DNA of 56,853 bases from Chloroflexota bacterium (GTDB taxonomy: Bacteria > Chloroflexota > Dehalococcoidia > Bin125), in the NCBI GenBank assembly GCA_028873865.1, contig JAPPNI010000019.1, forward strand, positions 3,945-60,797, read 5' to 3'. Under the pieces are notes generated by a model. That model did not search any database and was not told the origin of the DNA. It worked only from the letters and a program-made list of their open reading frames with translations. Shown in pieces: positions 1-8,085 of this stretch (position 1 is its first letter; each line of letters opens with the position of its first letter). The translations under genes and the position numbers were made by a program.

Positions 1-58
1 GGTAAACCGGGGGGGGGGGGCCAAAACCCCCCCCCCCCCCCCGTTAACCTTTACGGCG
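1..58. other. G-run / C-run low-complexity window edge
   Basis: Twelve consecutive G (9-20) and a run of about sixteen C (27-42) are separated by CCAAAA, so the segment can fold on itself; the outer bases (GGTAAACC and GTTAACC) extend the fold imperfectly. No gene is visible. It could be a natural strong hairpin, but homopolymers of this kind at a sequence end are also typical of assembly error. Confidence 0.5.
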
Positions 59-206
59 CCCCCGCGCTGGGGGGGCCCCGCACACCTCAAGTCAGCCCCG
101 CGCTGGGGGGGCCCCGCACACCTCAAGTCAGCCCCGCGCAGGCGGGGCCCCGCGCACTTGAAGTCGGCCCCGCGCACTTGAAGTCGGCCCCGCGCAGGCG
201 GGGCCC
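59..206. repeat. Tandem repeat, 36-bp unit with shortened copies
   Basis: Three 36-bp units of the form GCCCCGCGC...CTCAAGTCA or ...CTTGAAGTCG lie head to tail (about 59-94, 95-130, 131-166), followed by shortened units (167-186, 187-206). The first two are almost identical; the later ones have GCGCAGGCGGGGC in place of GCGCTGGGGGGGC. Each unit contains a self-complementary GCCCCGC/GCGGGGC block. There are no unique spacers, so this is not a CRISPR array. The rest of the leader to 315 shows only a ribosome binding site. Confidence 0.7.
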
Positions 207-315
207 AAACATTGCCCCAACGTAACCAGCGTTCACACCTAACCCGTTATCAACTGGAAGCCCAACCCCCGCTCCGCCAAACTCGATCCAACCTCAATCG
301 GGGAAGGATCGATCC

Positions 316-981
316 ATGAAGCCAAACACCAGCAGCCGAACCCTGCGAGTCGCCATCCTCGCCGCCCTCGCCATCCTCGCCCTCGCCCTCTGGACCTCCC
401 AGTCCAGCGCCCAGCCCGCCGAGCCCTTCCAGGTCTACGGAACCGCCGAGCCCGGCGACATCATCGCCATCCACGACGCCGACGGCAATGCCAAGGGCGC
501 CGCAACCACCGACGACAACGGCGACTGGTTCGTCCAGATCCAATGCAGCGCTGACACCCTCCACCTCCTCAGCTTCACCATCAACGGCCACCCCGCCGAC
601 GCCGACTTCACCGTCCACGGCTCCACTCTCGCCGAAGTCACCCTCACCCTCTCCGACGACTCCGCCATGCCAGACGACGCCGACCACATGGCCGACGACG
701 ACATGACCGATGACGGCGAGCTCATGGAAGAAGACGCCATGTCCGACGACAAAATGTCCGACGACGAGATGTCCGACGACGAGATGTCCGACGACACCAT
801 GGAAGACGACATGATGGACGACGGTGACGACAAGATGCTCGAGTCCACCTACCCAGGTTCCGGAACCGGCGGCCTCGCCGACGACTCCCCCTCCACCGGA
901 GCCCTCATCGGAACCCTCGCCCTCCTCGCCACCCTCCTCGCCACCCTCGGAATCTACCGCTTCCGAACCAACCGGGCCTAA
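316..981 (+). CDS. Secreted, C-terminally anchored acidic Met/Asp-rich surface protein
   Basis: 221 aa. GGAAGGA at 302-308 precedes the ATG by 7 nt. Residues 9-32 form a signal peptide ending near AQPA. Residues 38-112 look like a small beta-sandwich (FQVYGTAEPGDIIAI...), residues 113-174 are a low-complexity stretch of Asp, Met, Ser and Glu, then comes GSGTGG (181-186) and one TM helix (195-214) with a basic tail. This order (signal, beta domain, acidic linker, GTGG, TM, Arg) is shared with the proteins at 21610-22308 and 22423-23157, so it is probably displayed on the outer face of the membrane or attached to the wall. The Met/Asp linker could bind cations, which is inference. No enzyme motif is seen. 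Confidence 0.8.
   Translation: MKPNTSSRTLRVAILAALAILALALWTSQSSAQPAEPFQVYGTAEPGDIIAIHDADGNAKGAATTDDNGDWFVQIQCSADTLHLLSFTINGHPADADFTVHGSTLAEVTLTLSDDSAMPDDADHMADDDMTDDGELMEEDAMSDDKMSDDEMSDDEMSDDTMEDDMMDDGDDKMLESTYPGSGTGGLADDSPSTGALIGTLALLATLLATLGIYRFRTNRA
739..798 (+). repeat. 15-bp coding microrepeat (MSDDx)
   Basis: Four in-frame copies of ATGTCCGACGAC plus one variable codon (739-753, 754-768, 769-783, 784-798) encode MSDDK, MSDDE, MSDDE, MSDDT within the acidic linker. The near-identical DNA implies recent slippage or duplication. Confidence 0.9.
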
Positions 982-1020
982 CCACCCCACCACCCAGCCG
1001 CGCTCGAACAGCGCCCAACC

Positions 1021-1048
1021 GCGGCCCCCTGCTCCGCCAGGGGGCCGC
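1021..1048 (+). terminator. Strong hairpin after the acidic surface protein gene
   Basis: GCGGCCCCCT and AGGGGGCCGC form a perfect 10-bp stem around an 8-nt loop, 39 nt after the upstream stop codon. There is no long T tract, so it may act as a weak intrinsic terminator or an RNA-stabilising end. Confidence 0.5.
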
Positions 1049-1106
1049 GCTCGTCTGTGGTGTAGTCTGCCCAGAGTGTGAGTCAATTCACTAGAGGAGT
1101 ATTCAC

Positions 1107-2771
1107 GTGGCTGAACTGAGTGGCGCGCAGATCGTCGCCAAGTCCCTGGCGACCCAGGGTGTTGAAGAAATGTTCGGGCTCGTCGGCGTCCCCGTCGTCC
1201 CCATCTCCATCGCCTGGCAACAGGAAGGCAAACCGTTCATCGGAGTCCGCCACGAACAGGCCGCCGGCTACGCGGCCCAGGCAGCCTCCTACATGCGCAC
1301 CCACCTCTCCGCCGCCCTCGTCGTCTCCGGCCCCGGCATGACCAACGTCATCTCCGCCCTCGGCAACGCGCAGGCCAACTGCTGGCCCATGATCCTGCTC
1401 GGCGGAGCCGCCAACATCACCCTCTCCCAGATGGGCGACTTCCAGGACGCCCCACAGGTCGAGGCCGCCCGGCCCTTCGTCAAGTGGTCCGACCAGGCCC
1501 GCGACGTCCGCCTCATCCCGCGACTCATCGCCCAGGCCACCCGCGCCGCCATCAACGGCCGCCCCGGACCCGTCTACCTCGACCTCCCCGGTGACATCAT
1601 CGACGCCGTCGTCGACGAGTCCGAGGTCCAGTGGGCCCCGCGCGTCGAAGAGCCCCAGCGCCCCATGGTCTCCCAGGAATCCGTCGAGTCGGCCATCGAG
1701 GCCCTCAAGACCGCCTCAAACCCCCTCGTCATCGTCGGCAAGGGCATGGCCTGGTCCAAGGCCGAGCAGGAGGTCCAGGAGTTCGTCGACAAGACCGGCA
1801 TCCCCTGGCTCGCCACCCCCATGGGCGCCGGCGTCGTCCCCGCAGACGCGCCAAACAACGCCGCCGCCGCCCGCACCCACGTCCTCAAGAACGCCGACCT
1901 CGTCGTCCTCCTCGGCGCCCGCCTGAACTGGATCCTCCACTTCGGCAAGCCCCCCCGCTTCAAGGAAGACGTGCGAATCATCCAGCTCGACATCGAGCCG
2001 GCCGAGATCGGCACCAACGTCCCGACCGAGGTCGCCCTCGTCGGCGACGGCAAGGCCGTCATGGGCCAGATCAACTCCTACCTCGACGAGAACCCGTGGT
2101 CGTTCGAGGACTCAACCGAGTGGATCGCCTCGATCAACGCCGAGGTCGAGCGCAAAGCCGCCGAGCAGGCAGAGTGGGCCTCCTCCAGCGAGTCGCCGAT
2201 GAACTACTACCGGCCGCTCAAGGAGATCCAGGACCGCATGCCGCGCGACGCCGTCTTCGTCACCGAGGGCGAAAACACCATGGCCATCGCCCGCCAGGTC
2301 ATCCAGTCGTACGAGCCGCGCAAGCGCCTCGACGCCGGCACCTGGGGCACCATGGGCGTCGGCCCCGGTTTCGCCCTCGCCGCCCAGGTTGTCAACCCCG
2401 GCAAGCGCGTCATCGCCCTCGAGGGTGACGCCGCCTTTGGTTTCGGTCCCGGCGAGGTCGAGACCGCCGTCCGCCAGAAACTGCCCATCACCTGGATCAT
2501 CTTCAACAACAACGGCATCGGCGGAGGCGCCCCGGAACTGCCCGACGACTACGAGACCGGCGCAATCAACCCCGGCCAGCTCACTCCGATGGCGCACTAT
2601 GAGAAGATCATGGAAGCCTTCGGCGGCAAGGGCTACTACTGCCGTTCGCCGGAAGAGCTCGAGGCCGCCCTCGACGACTCCTTCCAGCAGGAAGGCTCAA
2701 CGTTAATCAACGTTGAGATCGCACCGGGTGCCCAGCGCCGCCAGCAGCAGTTCCGCTGGCTCCAGCGCTAG
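1107..2771 (+). CDS. 2-hydroxyacyl-CoA lyase (ThDP-dependent)
   Basis: 554 aa, GTG start with GAGGAG 7 nt upstream (1094-1099); TAGTCT at 1063-1068 is a possible -10. Family: thiamine-diphosphate enzymes with N-terminal pyrimidine-binding, central and C-terminal pyrophosphate-binding domains. Seen: catalytic Glu50 in RHEQAAG, the ThDP/Mg motif starting GDA at 440-442 and ending at Asn467-Asn469, and VVLLGARLNWILHFG in the central domain. MGDFQDAPQVEAAR and the C-terminal TLINVEI...QFRWL resemble 2-hydroxyacyl-CoA lyase (HACL1 type) more than oxalyl-CoA decarboxylase, whose equivalent loop differs. It would cleave a 2-hydroxyacyl-CoA to formyl-CoA plus an aldehyde, or run in reverse. Oxalyl-CoA decarboxylase remains the alternative. 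Confidence 0.85.
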   Translation: MAELSGAQIVAKSLATQGVEEMFGLVGVPVVPISIAWQQEGKPFIGVRHEQAAGYAAQAASYMRTHLSAALVVSGPGMTNVISALGNAQANCWPMILLGGAANITLSQMGDFQDAPQVEAARPFVKWSDQARDVRLIPRLIAQATRAAINGRPGPVYLDLPGDIIDAVVDESEVQWAPRVEEPQRPMVSQESVESAIEALKTASNPLVIVGKGMAWSKAEQEVQEFVDKTGIPWLATPMGAGVVPADAPNNAAAARTHVLKNADLVVLLGARLNWILHFGKPPRFKEDVRIIQLDIEPAEIGTNVPTEVALVGDGKAVMGQINSYLDENPWSFEDSTEWIASINAEVERKAAEQAEWASSSESPMNYYRPLKEIQDRMPRDAVFVTEGENTMAIARQVIQSYEPRKRLDAGTWGTMGVGPGFALAAQVVNPGKRVIALEGDAAFGFGPGEVETAVRQKLPITWIIFNNNGIGGGAPELPDDYETGAINPGQLTPMAHYEKIMEAFGGKGYYCRSPEELEAALDDSFQQEGSTLINVEIAPGAQRRQQQFRWLQR

Positions 2772-2774
2772 CCC

Positions 2775-3989
2775 TCAGGGCAGCTGTGTCCAGATGGATG
2801 CAACGCGAACGACGACGTAGAGAGCGTCACCGCTCTTCAGTTCGTCGAGCGTGTTGAGGAAATCCGGTCCGTCGGGCAACCAGAACTGCCAGGTCCCGCT
2901 GTACGGATCGTAGCGATAAGCACGACTGAAGTGAGCGACGTTGCGCAGCGCGTCGGCTACGTGGCGGTCCGGTCCTTGCCACGAGATCAGGTTGGCCCCG
3001 TCCGACAGCCGAATCGTCACCTGCCGAGGCGCAGGCGGAGGCGCCGGCAGCCAAGCGACATCGGCGTTGACCAGCGCCCATACCGCCTGTCCGGGCATCA
3101 GCGACTGCACCGCGATCGCCGCTGATCCCCCGTCCAGCGGGTCGAACCGGTGGTACGTGTCCTGATACGGATTGTGCACCACGAGCTCCGACAGTGGCGC
3201 GTCGAGATCCGCAAACAGTCCCGCAACCGAGCTCTGCCGTTGCACCCCAACCGTCCGCCAGCCGCCAACCGGAGCATCGTCGGGAATCGTCCAGACCGGC
3301 ACCGGTTCAGGATCCGCAACCGCAACCGGTGCCTCGTCGGCCTCCGGCGGATCCTGCACGGGATTCGTGACAGCCGGAGCCGTCCAATTCTGGACATTGG
3401 TCGAAGTGAACTCGACCCCGGCATGCAGGTTGGACTCGTCCGACCAGTGAAGCTCCCGCCCTTCGATCGCATACCGCCCGATGAACGGCCTGCTCCGCCC
3501 GAGGTAGCCGCCCCCGTAGGTCGCGTGGATCGCGTAATGGATGTGCGCCACGCCCCCGTTCACGTCGTAGCCGGCTGGGAACACCAGACCAACCCGGTCG
3601 CCGACACTCACCCGCACCCCGCGCCTGATGTGGTCGTCAGGGTCCAGGTGCACGAGCAGATGCGCATACCCATTCGCGTCCTCAATGGTCAGCCCATTGT
3701 CGTCAGACCAGCTGACCTCGCCATCCACCGGTGAAAGCACCGGCGTCCAGTCCGTCGACGCGTCGGTGCGGACGATGTCGATCGCGTGCGGATCTTGTTG
3801 GTCGGCCTCAGAGTGCGTCGCGGTGTTGTAACCGGCGATGATGCTCCAGGTCGTACCGGCAGGCGCAGGGATCGGTACGCCCCCTTCTGCGCGGACTCCG
3901 CTGCCCAGGCCGATCGCCGCTGCCACGGCGACCAACACGGCGGCCACGACGAGTACCGCCCGATAAGCGGGATGCGCCTTCGCGCTCAT
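2775..3989 (-). CDS. Secreted LytM/M23-like protein with two C-terminal WxG-type modules
   Basis: 404 aa. Signal peptide at residues 8-34. Residues 48-156 have the M23 lysostaphin fold pattern: PHAIDIV (His68, Asp71), SPVDGEV, VSVGDRVGLV and the final AHIHY (His149, His151). The first His lies three residues before the Asp rather than the usual four, so zinc binding and peptidase activity are doubtful. Residues about 243-313 and 324-394 are two copies of a module (GANLISWQGP...W..W.P...L..GDALYVVV) that also ends the proteins at 13467-15113 and 15151-17589. A cell-wall or surface-binding role is likely. It converges on the lyase gene with a 3-nt gap. Confidence 0.7.
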   Translation of the reverse strand: MSAKAHPAYRAVLVVAAVLVAVAAAIGLGSGVRAEGGVPIPAPAGTTWSIIAGYNTATHSEADQQDPHAIDIVRTDASTDWTPVLSPVDGEVSWSDDNGLTIEDANGYAHLLVHLDPDDHIRRGVRVSVGDRVGLVFPAGYDVNGGVAHIHYAIHATYGGGYLGRSRPFIGRYAIEGRELHWSDESNLHAGVEFTSTNVQNWTAPAVTNPVQDPPEADEAPVAVADPEPVPVWTIPDDAPVGGWRTVGVQRQSSVAGLFADLDAPLSELVVHNPYQDTYHRFDPLDGGSAAIAVQSLMPGQAVWALVNADVAWLPAPPPAPRQVTIRLSDGANLISWQGPDRHVADALRNVAHFSRAYRYDPYSGTWQFWLPDGPDFLNTLDELKSGDALYVVVRVASIWTQLP

Positions 3990-4172
3990 AAGTCCAGTGG
4001 ATCCTCGGCCTTCACCCTGCCTCAGACTCTACAGAGAATTTGCGATCCGGGCCGGGCGCGGCCGCGCGATGCCTGCCTGCCCCGATCCTCTGACTTCGCA
4101 ACAGGGCGTAACATCAGATATTGGATTGAACAGCATTCAATGGCCGACCGTGTATCGGCGAAAGGACGAAGC

Positions 4173-5123
4173 ATGAAGTACCGCCGCCTCGGCGACTCTG
4201 GCCTGCAGATCTCGCTGGCTGGTCTGGGGACCAACAACTTCGGCATGCGGCTGGACTACGAGGGGTCGAAGTCCGTGGTCGATGCGGCCATCGACGCCGG
4301 GATCAACTTCTTCGACACGGCCGATATCTACGGCGGCGGGTTGTCGGAAGAGTTCCTCGGTCGAGCGCTGGGATCGCGGCGTGAGGACGTCCTGATTGCC
4401 ACAAAGTTTGCCATGCCCGTCGGTGAAGGGCCGTTCACACGCGGCGGCTCGCGGCATTACATCGAGAAGGCGGTCGAGCGCTCCCTCAAGCGCCTGGGCA
4501 CCGACTACATCGATGTCTACCAGATGCACCAACCGGATCCGGACACGCCGATCGAGGAAACTCTCGACGCGCTCTCGGACCTCGTCCACCGTGGCGTCGT
4601 CCGCTACATCGGTCATTCGAACTTCACTGGCTGGCAAATCGCCGACGCCGACTGGACCGCCCGATCGAAGGGCTATGTCCGGTTCGTCTCGGCGCAGAAT
4701 GAGTGGAGTCTGTTGGAGCGCAAGATCGAACCGGAGATCATGCCGGCCTGTCGACAGTTCGGTCTCGGCCAGTTGCCGTTCTTTCCTCTGGCATCAGGAT
4801 TCTTGACCGGGAAATACACACGAGGCGCCGATCTGCCGGATGGCACGAGGCTGGCAGCCTGGTCCAAAGCGATGCCGGCCCGGATCGACGCCCTGACCTC
4901 GGATGTCAACTGGGACAAGTTGGACGCGCTGACTTCGTTCGCTCAGCAGAACGGACACACCATTCTCGATCTGGCCTTGAGTTGGCTGGCCTCCGATCCT
5001 GCCGTCTCCTCGGTGATCGCCGGCGCAACCAAGCCGGAGCAGATCGAGGCGAACGTGGCCTCAACGCTCAGTTGGGAGCTGTCACCGGCAGACTTCGCCG
5101 CGGTCAACGAGATCCTCGGCTAG
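4173..5123 (+). CDS. Aldo/keto reductase
   Basis: 316 aa, the usual length for the family. ATG chosen because AAAGGA lies 6 nt upstream (4161-4166); an in-frame ATG at 4140 has no such site. The (beta/alpha)8 NADPH-dependent reductase tetrad is visible: Asp48 and Tyr53 (FFDTADIYGGG), Lys78 (ATKFA) and His119 (YQMHQPD). GVVRYIGHSNF and the late SSVIAGATKPEQIEAN segment match the YajO/Tas-like branch that reduces aldehydes and ketones. Substrate unknown. The next gene starts 5 nt downstream, so they are probably co-transcribed. Confidence 0.9.
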   Translation: MKYRRLGDSGLQISLAGLGTNNFGMRLDYEGSKSVVDAAIDAGINFFDTADIYGGGLSEEFLGRALGSRREDVLIATKFAMPVGEGPFTRGGSRHYIEKAVERSLKRLGTDYIDVYQMHQPDPDTPIEETLDALSDLVHRGVVRYIGHSNFTGWQIADADWTARSKGYVRFVSAQNEWSLLERKIEPEIMPACRQFGLGQLPFFPLASGFLTGKYTRGADLPDGTRLAAWSKAMPARIDALTSDVNWDKLDALTSFAQQNGHTILDLALSWLASDPAVSSVIAGATKPEQIEANVASTLSWELSPADFAAVNEILG

Positions 5124-5128
5124 TTCCC

Positions 5129-6019
5129 TTGGGCCTCGCCAAGCTGGCAGCCTGGGCCGGCGCGCTCGGCGTCGGGACGGCGCTGTACGCATGGTGGGAG
5201 TCCACGGCAGTTGAGGTTCGCAGGTTCTCGCTTCCCATCAGAGACTTGCCGCCCGGACTCGATGGTCTGCGCATCTTGCACGTCTCGGACACTCACTTCC
5301 CCGCCGACGGCAGCTCAACAGCTCGGTTCCTTGAGCACATCAGGCCCCTTGAGTACGACCTGCTCTGCTGTACGGGTGACTACGTCGAAACGTCAGCGGG
5401 CTGGGACTCGGCGGCGGACGCCCTGACGCAGTTGGCCGCGCCGTTCGGCGTCTTCGCGATCCTCGGTGCGCACGACTATTGCCCGCCGGTTCGCACCTGG
5501 GACCAATGGGTCTCGTTCAACGCCGACCGAATCATGGGCTCGCCCCGAAGGTTTGTCAATCCCCAACCGTTTATCGAGCGCCTCGAAGCATCAGGGATGG
5601 TCGTGTTGCGCAATGAGTGGCGCTCGGTAGAGATCGGCGGCGAGCTCGTGCGGATTGGCGGCGCCGGCGATGACTCCGCGGGGATGGCGCGACTTGACGC
5701 TGCCCTTCCCCCGCCCGGGGGATTCTCGATCCTGCTCACGCACGCACCCGACGCTGCCCTGCGCCTGCCGCCCATCGCCGACGGCGGACCATCGCTGGTG
5801 TTCTCCGGGCACACCCACGGCGGACAGATTCGCATCCCTCGTTGGGGCGCCCCTCTTCGTCATTCTCAGCTCGTCTCTCGACAGAAGCCGGATGGCGTGT
5901 TCGACAGAGGCGAGACCACGGTGGTTGTGAGCCGAGGCTTCGGCACCGCTCACGTTCCACTACGATTCGCCTGCCGACCTGAAGTTGGCCTGATAACCCT
6001 GATCCGCCAGTCGGATTAA
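5129..6019 (+). CDS. Membrane-anchored metallophosphoesterase (YkuE-like)
   Basis: 296 aa from a TTG start placed just after the aldo/keto reductase stop; no good ATG exists, so the exact start is uncertain. Residues 4-23 are a single hydrophobic anchor. Calcineurin-like motifs follow in order: HVSDTHF (Asp54, His56), TGDYVE (Asp84), GAHDY (His115; the usual Asn of GNHD is Ala114), LTHAPD and SGHTHGGQI. The family holds two divalent metals and hydrolyses phosphoesters; YkuE-type members act at the membrane. The Asn-to-Ala change removes a normal metal-bridging residue, so activity may be altered. Confidence 0.82.
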   Translation: MGLAKLAAWAGALGVGTALYAWWESTAVEVRRFSLPIRDLPPGLDGLRILHVSDTHFPADGSSTARFLEHIRPLEYDLLCCTGDYVETSAGWDSAADALTQLAAPFGVFAILGAHDYCPPVRTWDQWVSFNADRIMGSPRRFVNPQPFIERLEASGMVVLRNEWRSVEIGGELVRIGGAGDDSAGMARLDAALPPPGGFSILLTHAPDAALRLPPIADGGPSLVFSGHTHGGQIRIPRWGAPLRHSQLVSRQKPDGVFDRGETTVVVSRGFGTAHVPLRFACRPEVGLITLIRQSD

Positions 6020-6074
6020 CGCTCCTACATTTCTGTAAAGCGATCGCACTGACTCGACTTCAACTCCCTCTCGC

Positions 6075-6080
6075 TAGAAT
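6075..6080 (+). promoter_or_regulatory. Possible -10 box (TAGAAT) for the radical SAM gene
   Basis: TAGAAT lies 86 nt before the ATG at 6167. The interval 6020-6166 holds nothing else recognisable apart from the ribosome binding site. No clear -35 box is seen. Confidence 0.3.
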
Positions 6081-6166
6081 GCAAAGTGAGCGAATATGAC
6101 AAGTAGTTCGCTGCTGGCGTCGGTGTCGGTCGCCTCGGCGTGGCGGTGAAGCGAGGAGCATAGGCG

Positions 6167-7591
6167 ATGGTTGCCAGAACGTATGACGTCATGAATCTGG
6201 AAGCACAGGACTTCGGATCCGAGCACTACCAGGCGATCAACCTCCATAACTTTGAGCAGCTCGAGCAGATTCAGGCGTTACCGGATGAAGTCATCTACAA
6301 CATCAACGTCGTCGGTCGGGTCCTGCCCTTCAAGTCAAACCGCTACGTCGTTGACCATCTGATCGACTGGGACGACGCGCTCAACGATGGCATGTTCCGG
6401 TTGACCTTCCCGCAGAAAGACATGCTGGCGCCGGCCGACTTCGACAAGATGGCGGCGGCAATCGACTCGGGCAAGAACTCGCGCGAACTCAAAGTCGTGG
6501 CGGACGAAATCCGGATGACCCTGAATCCGCACCCGGCGGGTCAAATGGAACACAACATGCCGAGCTATCAGGGGCAGCCGCTGCCCGGCATGCAACACAA
6601 GTACCGCGAGACGGCGCTGTTCTTCCCCTCGCAGGGTCAGACCTGCCACGCATATTGCACGTTCTGCTTCCGCTGGCCGCAGTTTGTCGGGCTCGAAGGC
6701 AAGAAGTTCGCGATGCGCGAGGGAGAGCTACTGCGCGGCTACCTCTCCGAGCACCACGAGATCTCCGACATCCTCTTCACCGGCGGCGACCCGCTGATCA
6801 TGAAGACCAAGACGTTGCGCGAGTACATCGAACCGCTGACCAAACAGGACGCCGGTCACAATCTTCGCACGGTGCGGATCGGCTCGAAAGCGATTGCCTA
6901 CTGGCCGCACCGTTTCATTTACGACGACGACGCGGAAGACCTGCTCGACCTCTTCCGCGAGGTCACCGGCGCCGGGATGCAACTCGCGCTCATGGCCCAC
7001 TTCAACCATCCGGCCGAGTTGCGTACGTCGGTCGCCCTGGAGGCGGTGCGCCGGATCCGTGAGACCGGTGCGCAGATTCGAACTCAGACCCCGCTGCTCA
7101 ATCACATCAATGCCGACTCGCAGTTGCTGGCCGACATGTGGGCCGAGCAGACCCAGGCCGGCTGCGTGCCGTACTACCTGTTCGTCGCCCGCGACACCGG
7201 CGCCAAGCGTTACTTCGAATTGCCGCTGGTCGACTGCCAGGAGATCTTCCGTGGCGCCTATCAACGCGTATCCGGCGTCGCGCGGACCGTGCGCGGACCA
7301 TCGATGTCGGCCGGGCCGGGCAAAGTCCAGATTCTCGGCGTTTCGGAGTTCCGTGGCGAGAAGCTGATCGTGCTGCGATTCCTCCAGGGGCGTGACCCCG
7401 AGTGGGTCGGTAAGCCGTTCTTCGCCAAATACTCCGACACCGCCAGTTGGCTGGATGAGCTCGAGCCGGCTGAAGGCGACGAGTTCTTCTACGAAGAGCG
7501 TCTGCGAGAGCTGCTGGCTGAGGAAGGCTCCCCTTGGTCTCGCGAAGAGACGAGAATCCAACTCCTCGACACCGCTGCTGCAGGCCTGTAG
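6167..7591 (+). CDS. Lysine 2,3-aminomutase-family radical SAM enzyme, altered substrate pocket
   Basis: 474 aa; GAGGAG (6153-6158) precedes the ATG. The radical SAM cluster motif CHAYCTFC (Cys160, Cys164, Cys167) is followed by GGDPL (206-210), as in PLP-dependent aminomutases. SAGPGKVQI places Lys386 where the PLP-binding lysine of lysine 2,3-aminomutase lies. The two aspartates that hold the substrate amino group there (in GVND and VVDAPGGGGK) appear as Ala316 and Ser381, so lysine is probably not the substrate; this alignment is from memory. The N-terminal ~100 residues fit the KamA-like family. The following gene encodes a cysteine-cluster protein 10 nt downstream. Confidence 0.85.
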   Translation: MVARTYDVMNLEAQDFGSEHYQAINLHNFEQLEQIQALPDEVIYNINVVGRVLPFKSNRYVVDHLIDWDDALNDGMFRLTFPQKDMLAPADFDKMAAAIDSGKNSRELKVVADEIRMTLNPHPAGQMEHNMPSYQGQPLPGMQHKYRETALFFPSQGQTCHAYCTFCFRWPQFVGLEGKKFAMREGELLRGYLSEHHEISDILFTGGDPLIMKTKTLREYIEPLTKQDAGHNLRTVRIGSKAIAYWPHRFIYDDDAEDLLDLFREVTGAGMQLALMAHFNHPAELRTSVALEAVRRIRETGAQIRTQTPLLNHINADSQLLADMWAEQTQAGCVPYYLFVARDTGAKRYFELPLVDCQEIFRGAYQRVSGVARTVRGPSMSAGPGKVQILGVSEFRGEKLIVLRFLQGRDPEWVGKPFFAKYSDTASWLDELEPAEGDEFFYEERLRELLAEEGSPWSREETRIQLLDTAAAGL

Positions 7592-7601
7592 ACCACGTCG
7601 C

Positions 7602-8027
7602 ATGACCGAGACCGTGCGACGGGACGACGATCCTGTCGTGCGTCCGGGGACGCCGTCATTTCAATGTCTGGCAGAAGAGTGCGGAGCCATGTGCTGCCGC
7701 AATCCATATCGCGTGGATCTTGGCGAGGACGAGGTCAATCGACTGGCCGGTGAGGTTGATGTCGCCGAGGTGCTGGACGAGCGGACATCGATCGTGCTGA
7801 TGCGCCAGGTTGACGACGCTTGCGTGCTGCTCGGCCACGATCTGCGCTGCAACGCGTACCAGGTCAGACCGATCGGTTGCCGGAACTATCCCTTCCGCCT
7901 GGAAGTCGAAGACGAAGAGACGCCCAGGATTGTGCGCGATCTGGCCTGTCCGGGGTTCGTCGGGCCACCGATGGATGAGTCTGCGTACACGATGCTGGTC
8001 GAGCAGTTGACTCGCTCTGCGAGATAG
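7602..8027 (+). CDS. YkgJ-family cysteine cluster protein
   Basis: 141 aa. Pattern [13 protein letters not shown] near the N terminus, then [17 protein letters not shown]: the YkgJ-type cluster of Cys residues thought to bind zinc or an iron-sulfur centre. The function of the family is unsettled. It starts 10 nt after the radical SAM gene on the same strand, so it may serve or mature that enzyme; this is inference from position. No ATG lies closer to the upstream stop. Confidence 0.75.
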   Translation: MTETVRRDDDPVVRPGTPSFQCLAEECGAMCCRNPYRVDLGEDEVNRLAGEVDVAEVLDERTSIVLMRQVDDACVLLGHDLRCNAYQVRPIGCRNYPFRLEVEDEETPRIVRDLACPGFVGPPMDESAYTMLVEQLTRSAR

Positions 8028-8043
8028 ACGCCAGGGCCCTTCG

Positions 8044-8049
8044 TATACT
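8044..8049 (+). promoter_or_regulatory. -10 box TATACT for the mutase gene
   Basis: TATACT sits 36 nt before the ATG at 8086, with AGGTGGGAG (8071-8079) as ribosome binding site between them. No clear -35 sequence is visible at the usual distance. Confidence 0.4.
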
Positions 8050-8085
8050 CGACGGATAGCGAGCGGTTCCAGGTGGGAGTTGGCG

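Noticed and set aside
1..42. Telomere-like or G-quadruplex terminus
   Set aside because: The runs are single long homopolymers, not spaced G-tracts, and assembly error at a sequence end is simpler.
59..206. CRISPR array
   Set aside because: Repeats are directly adjacent without unique spacers, and no cas genes are present.
3786..4172. Upstream extension of the aldo/keto reductase by ~129 residues
   Set aside because: The extension overlaps the divergent LytM-like gene, lacks family similarity, and a good ribosome binding site precedes the ATG at 4173.
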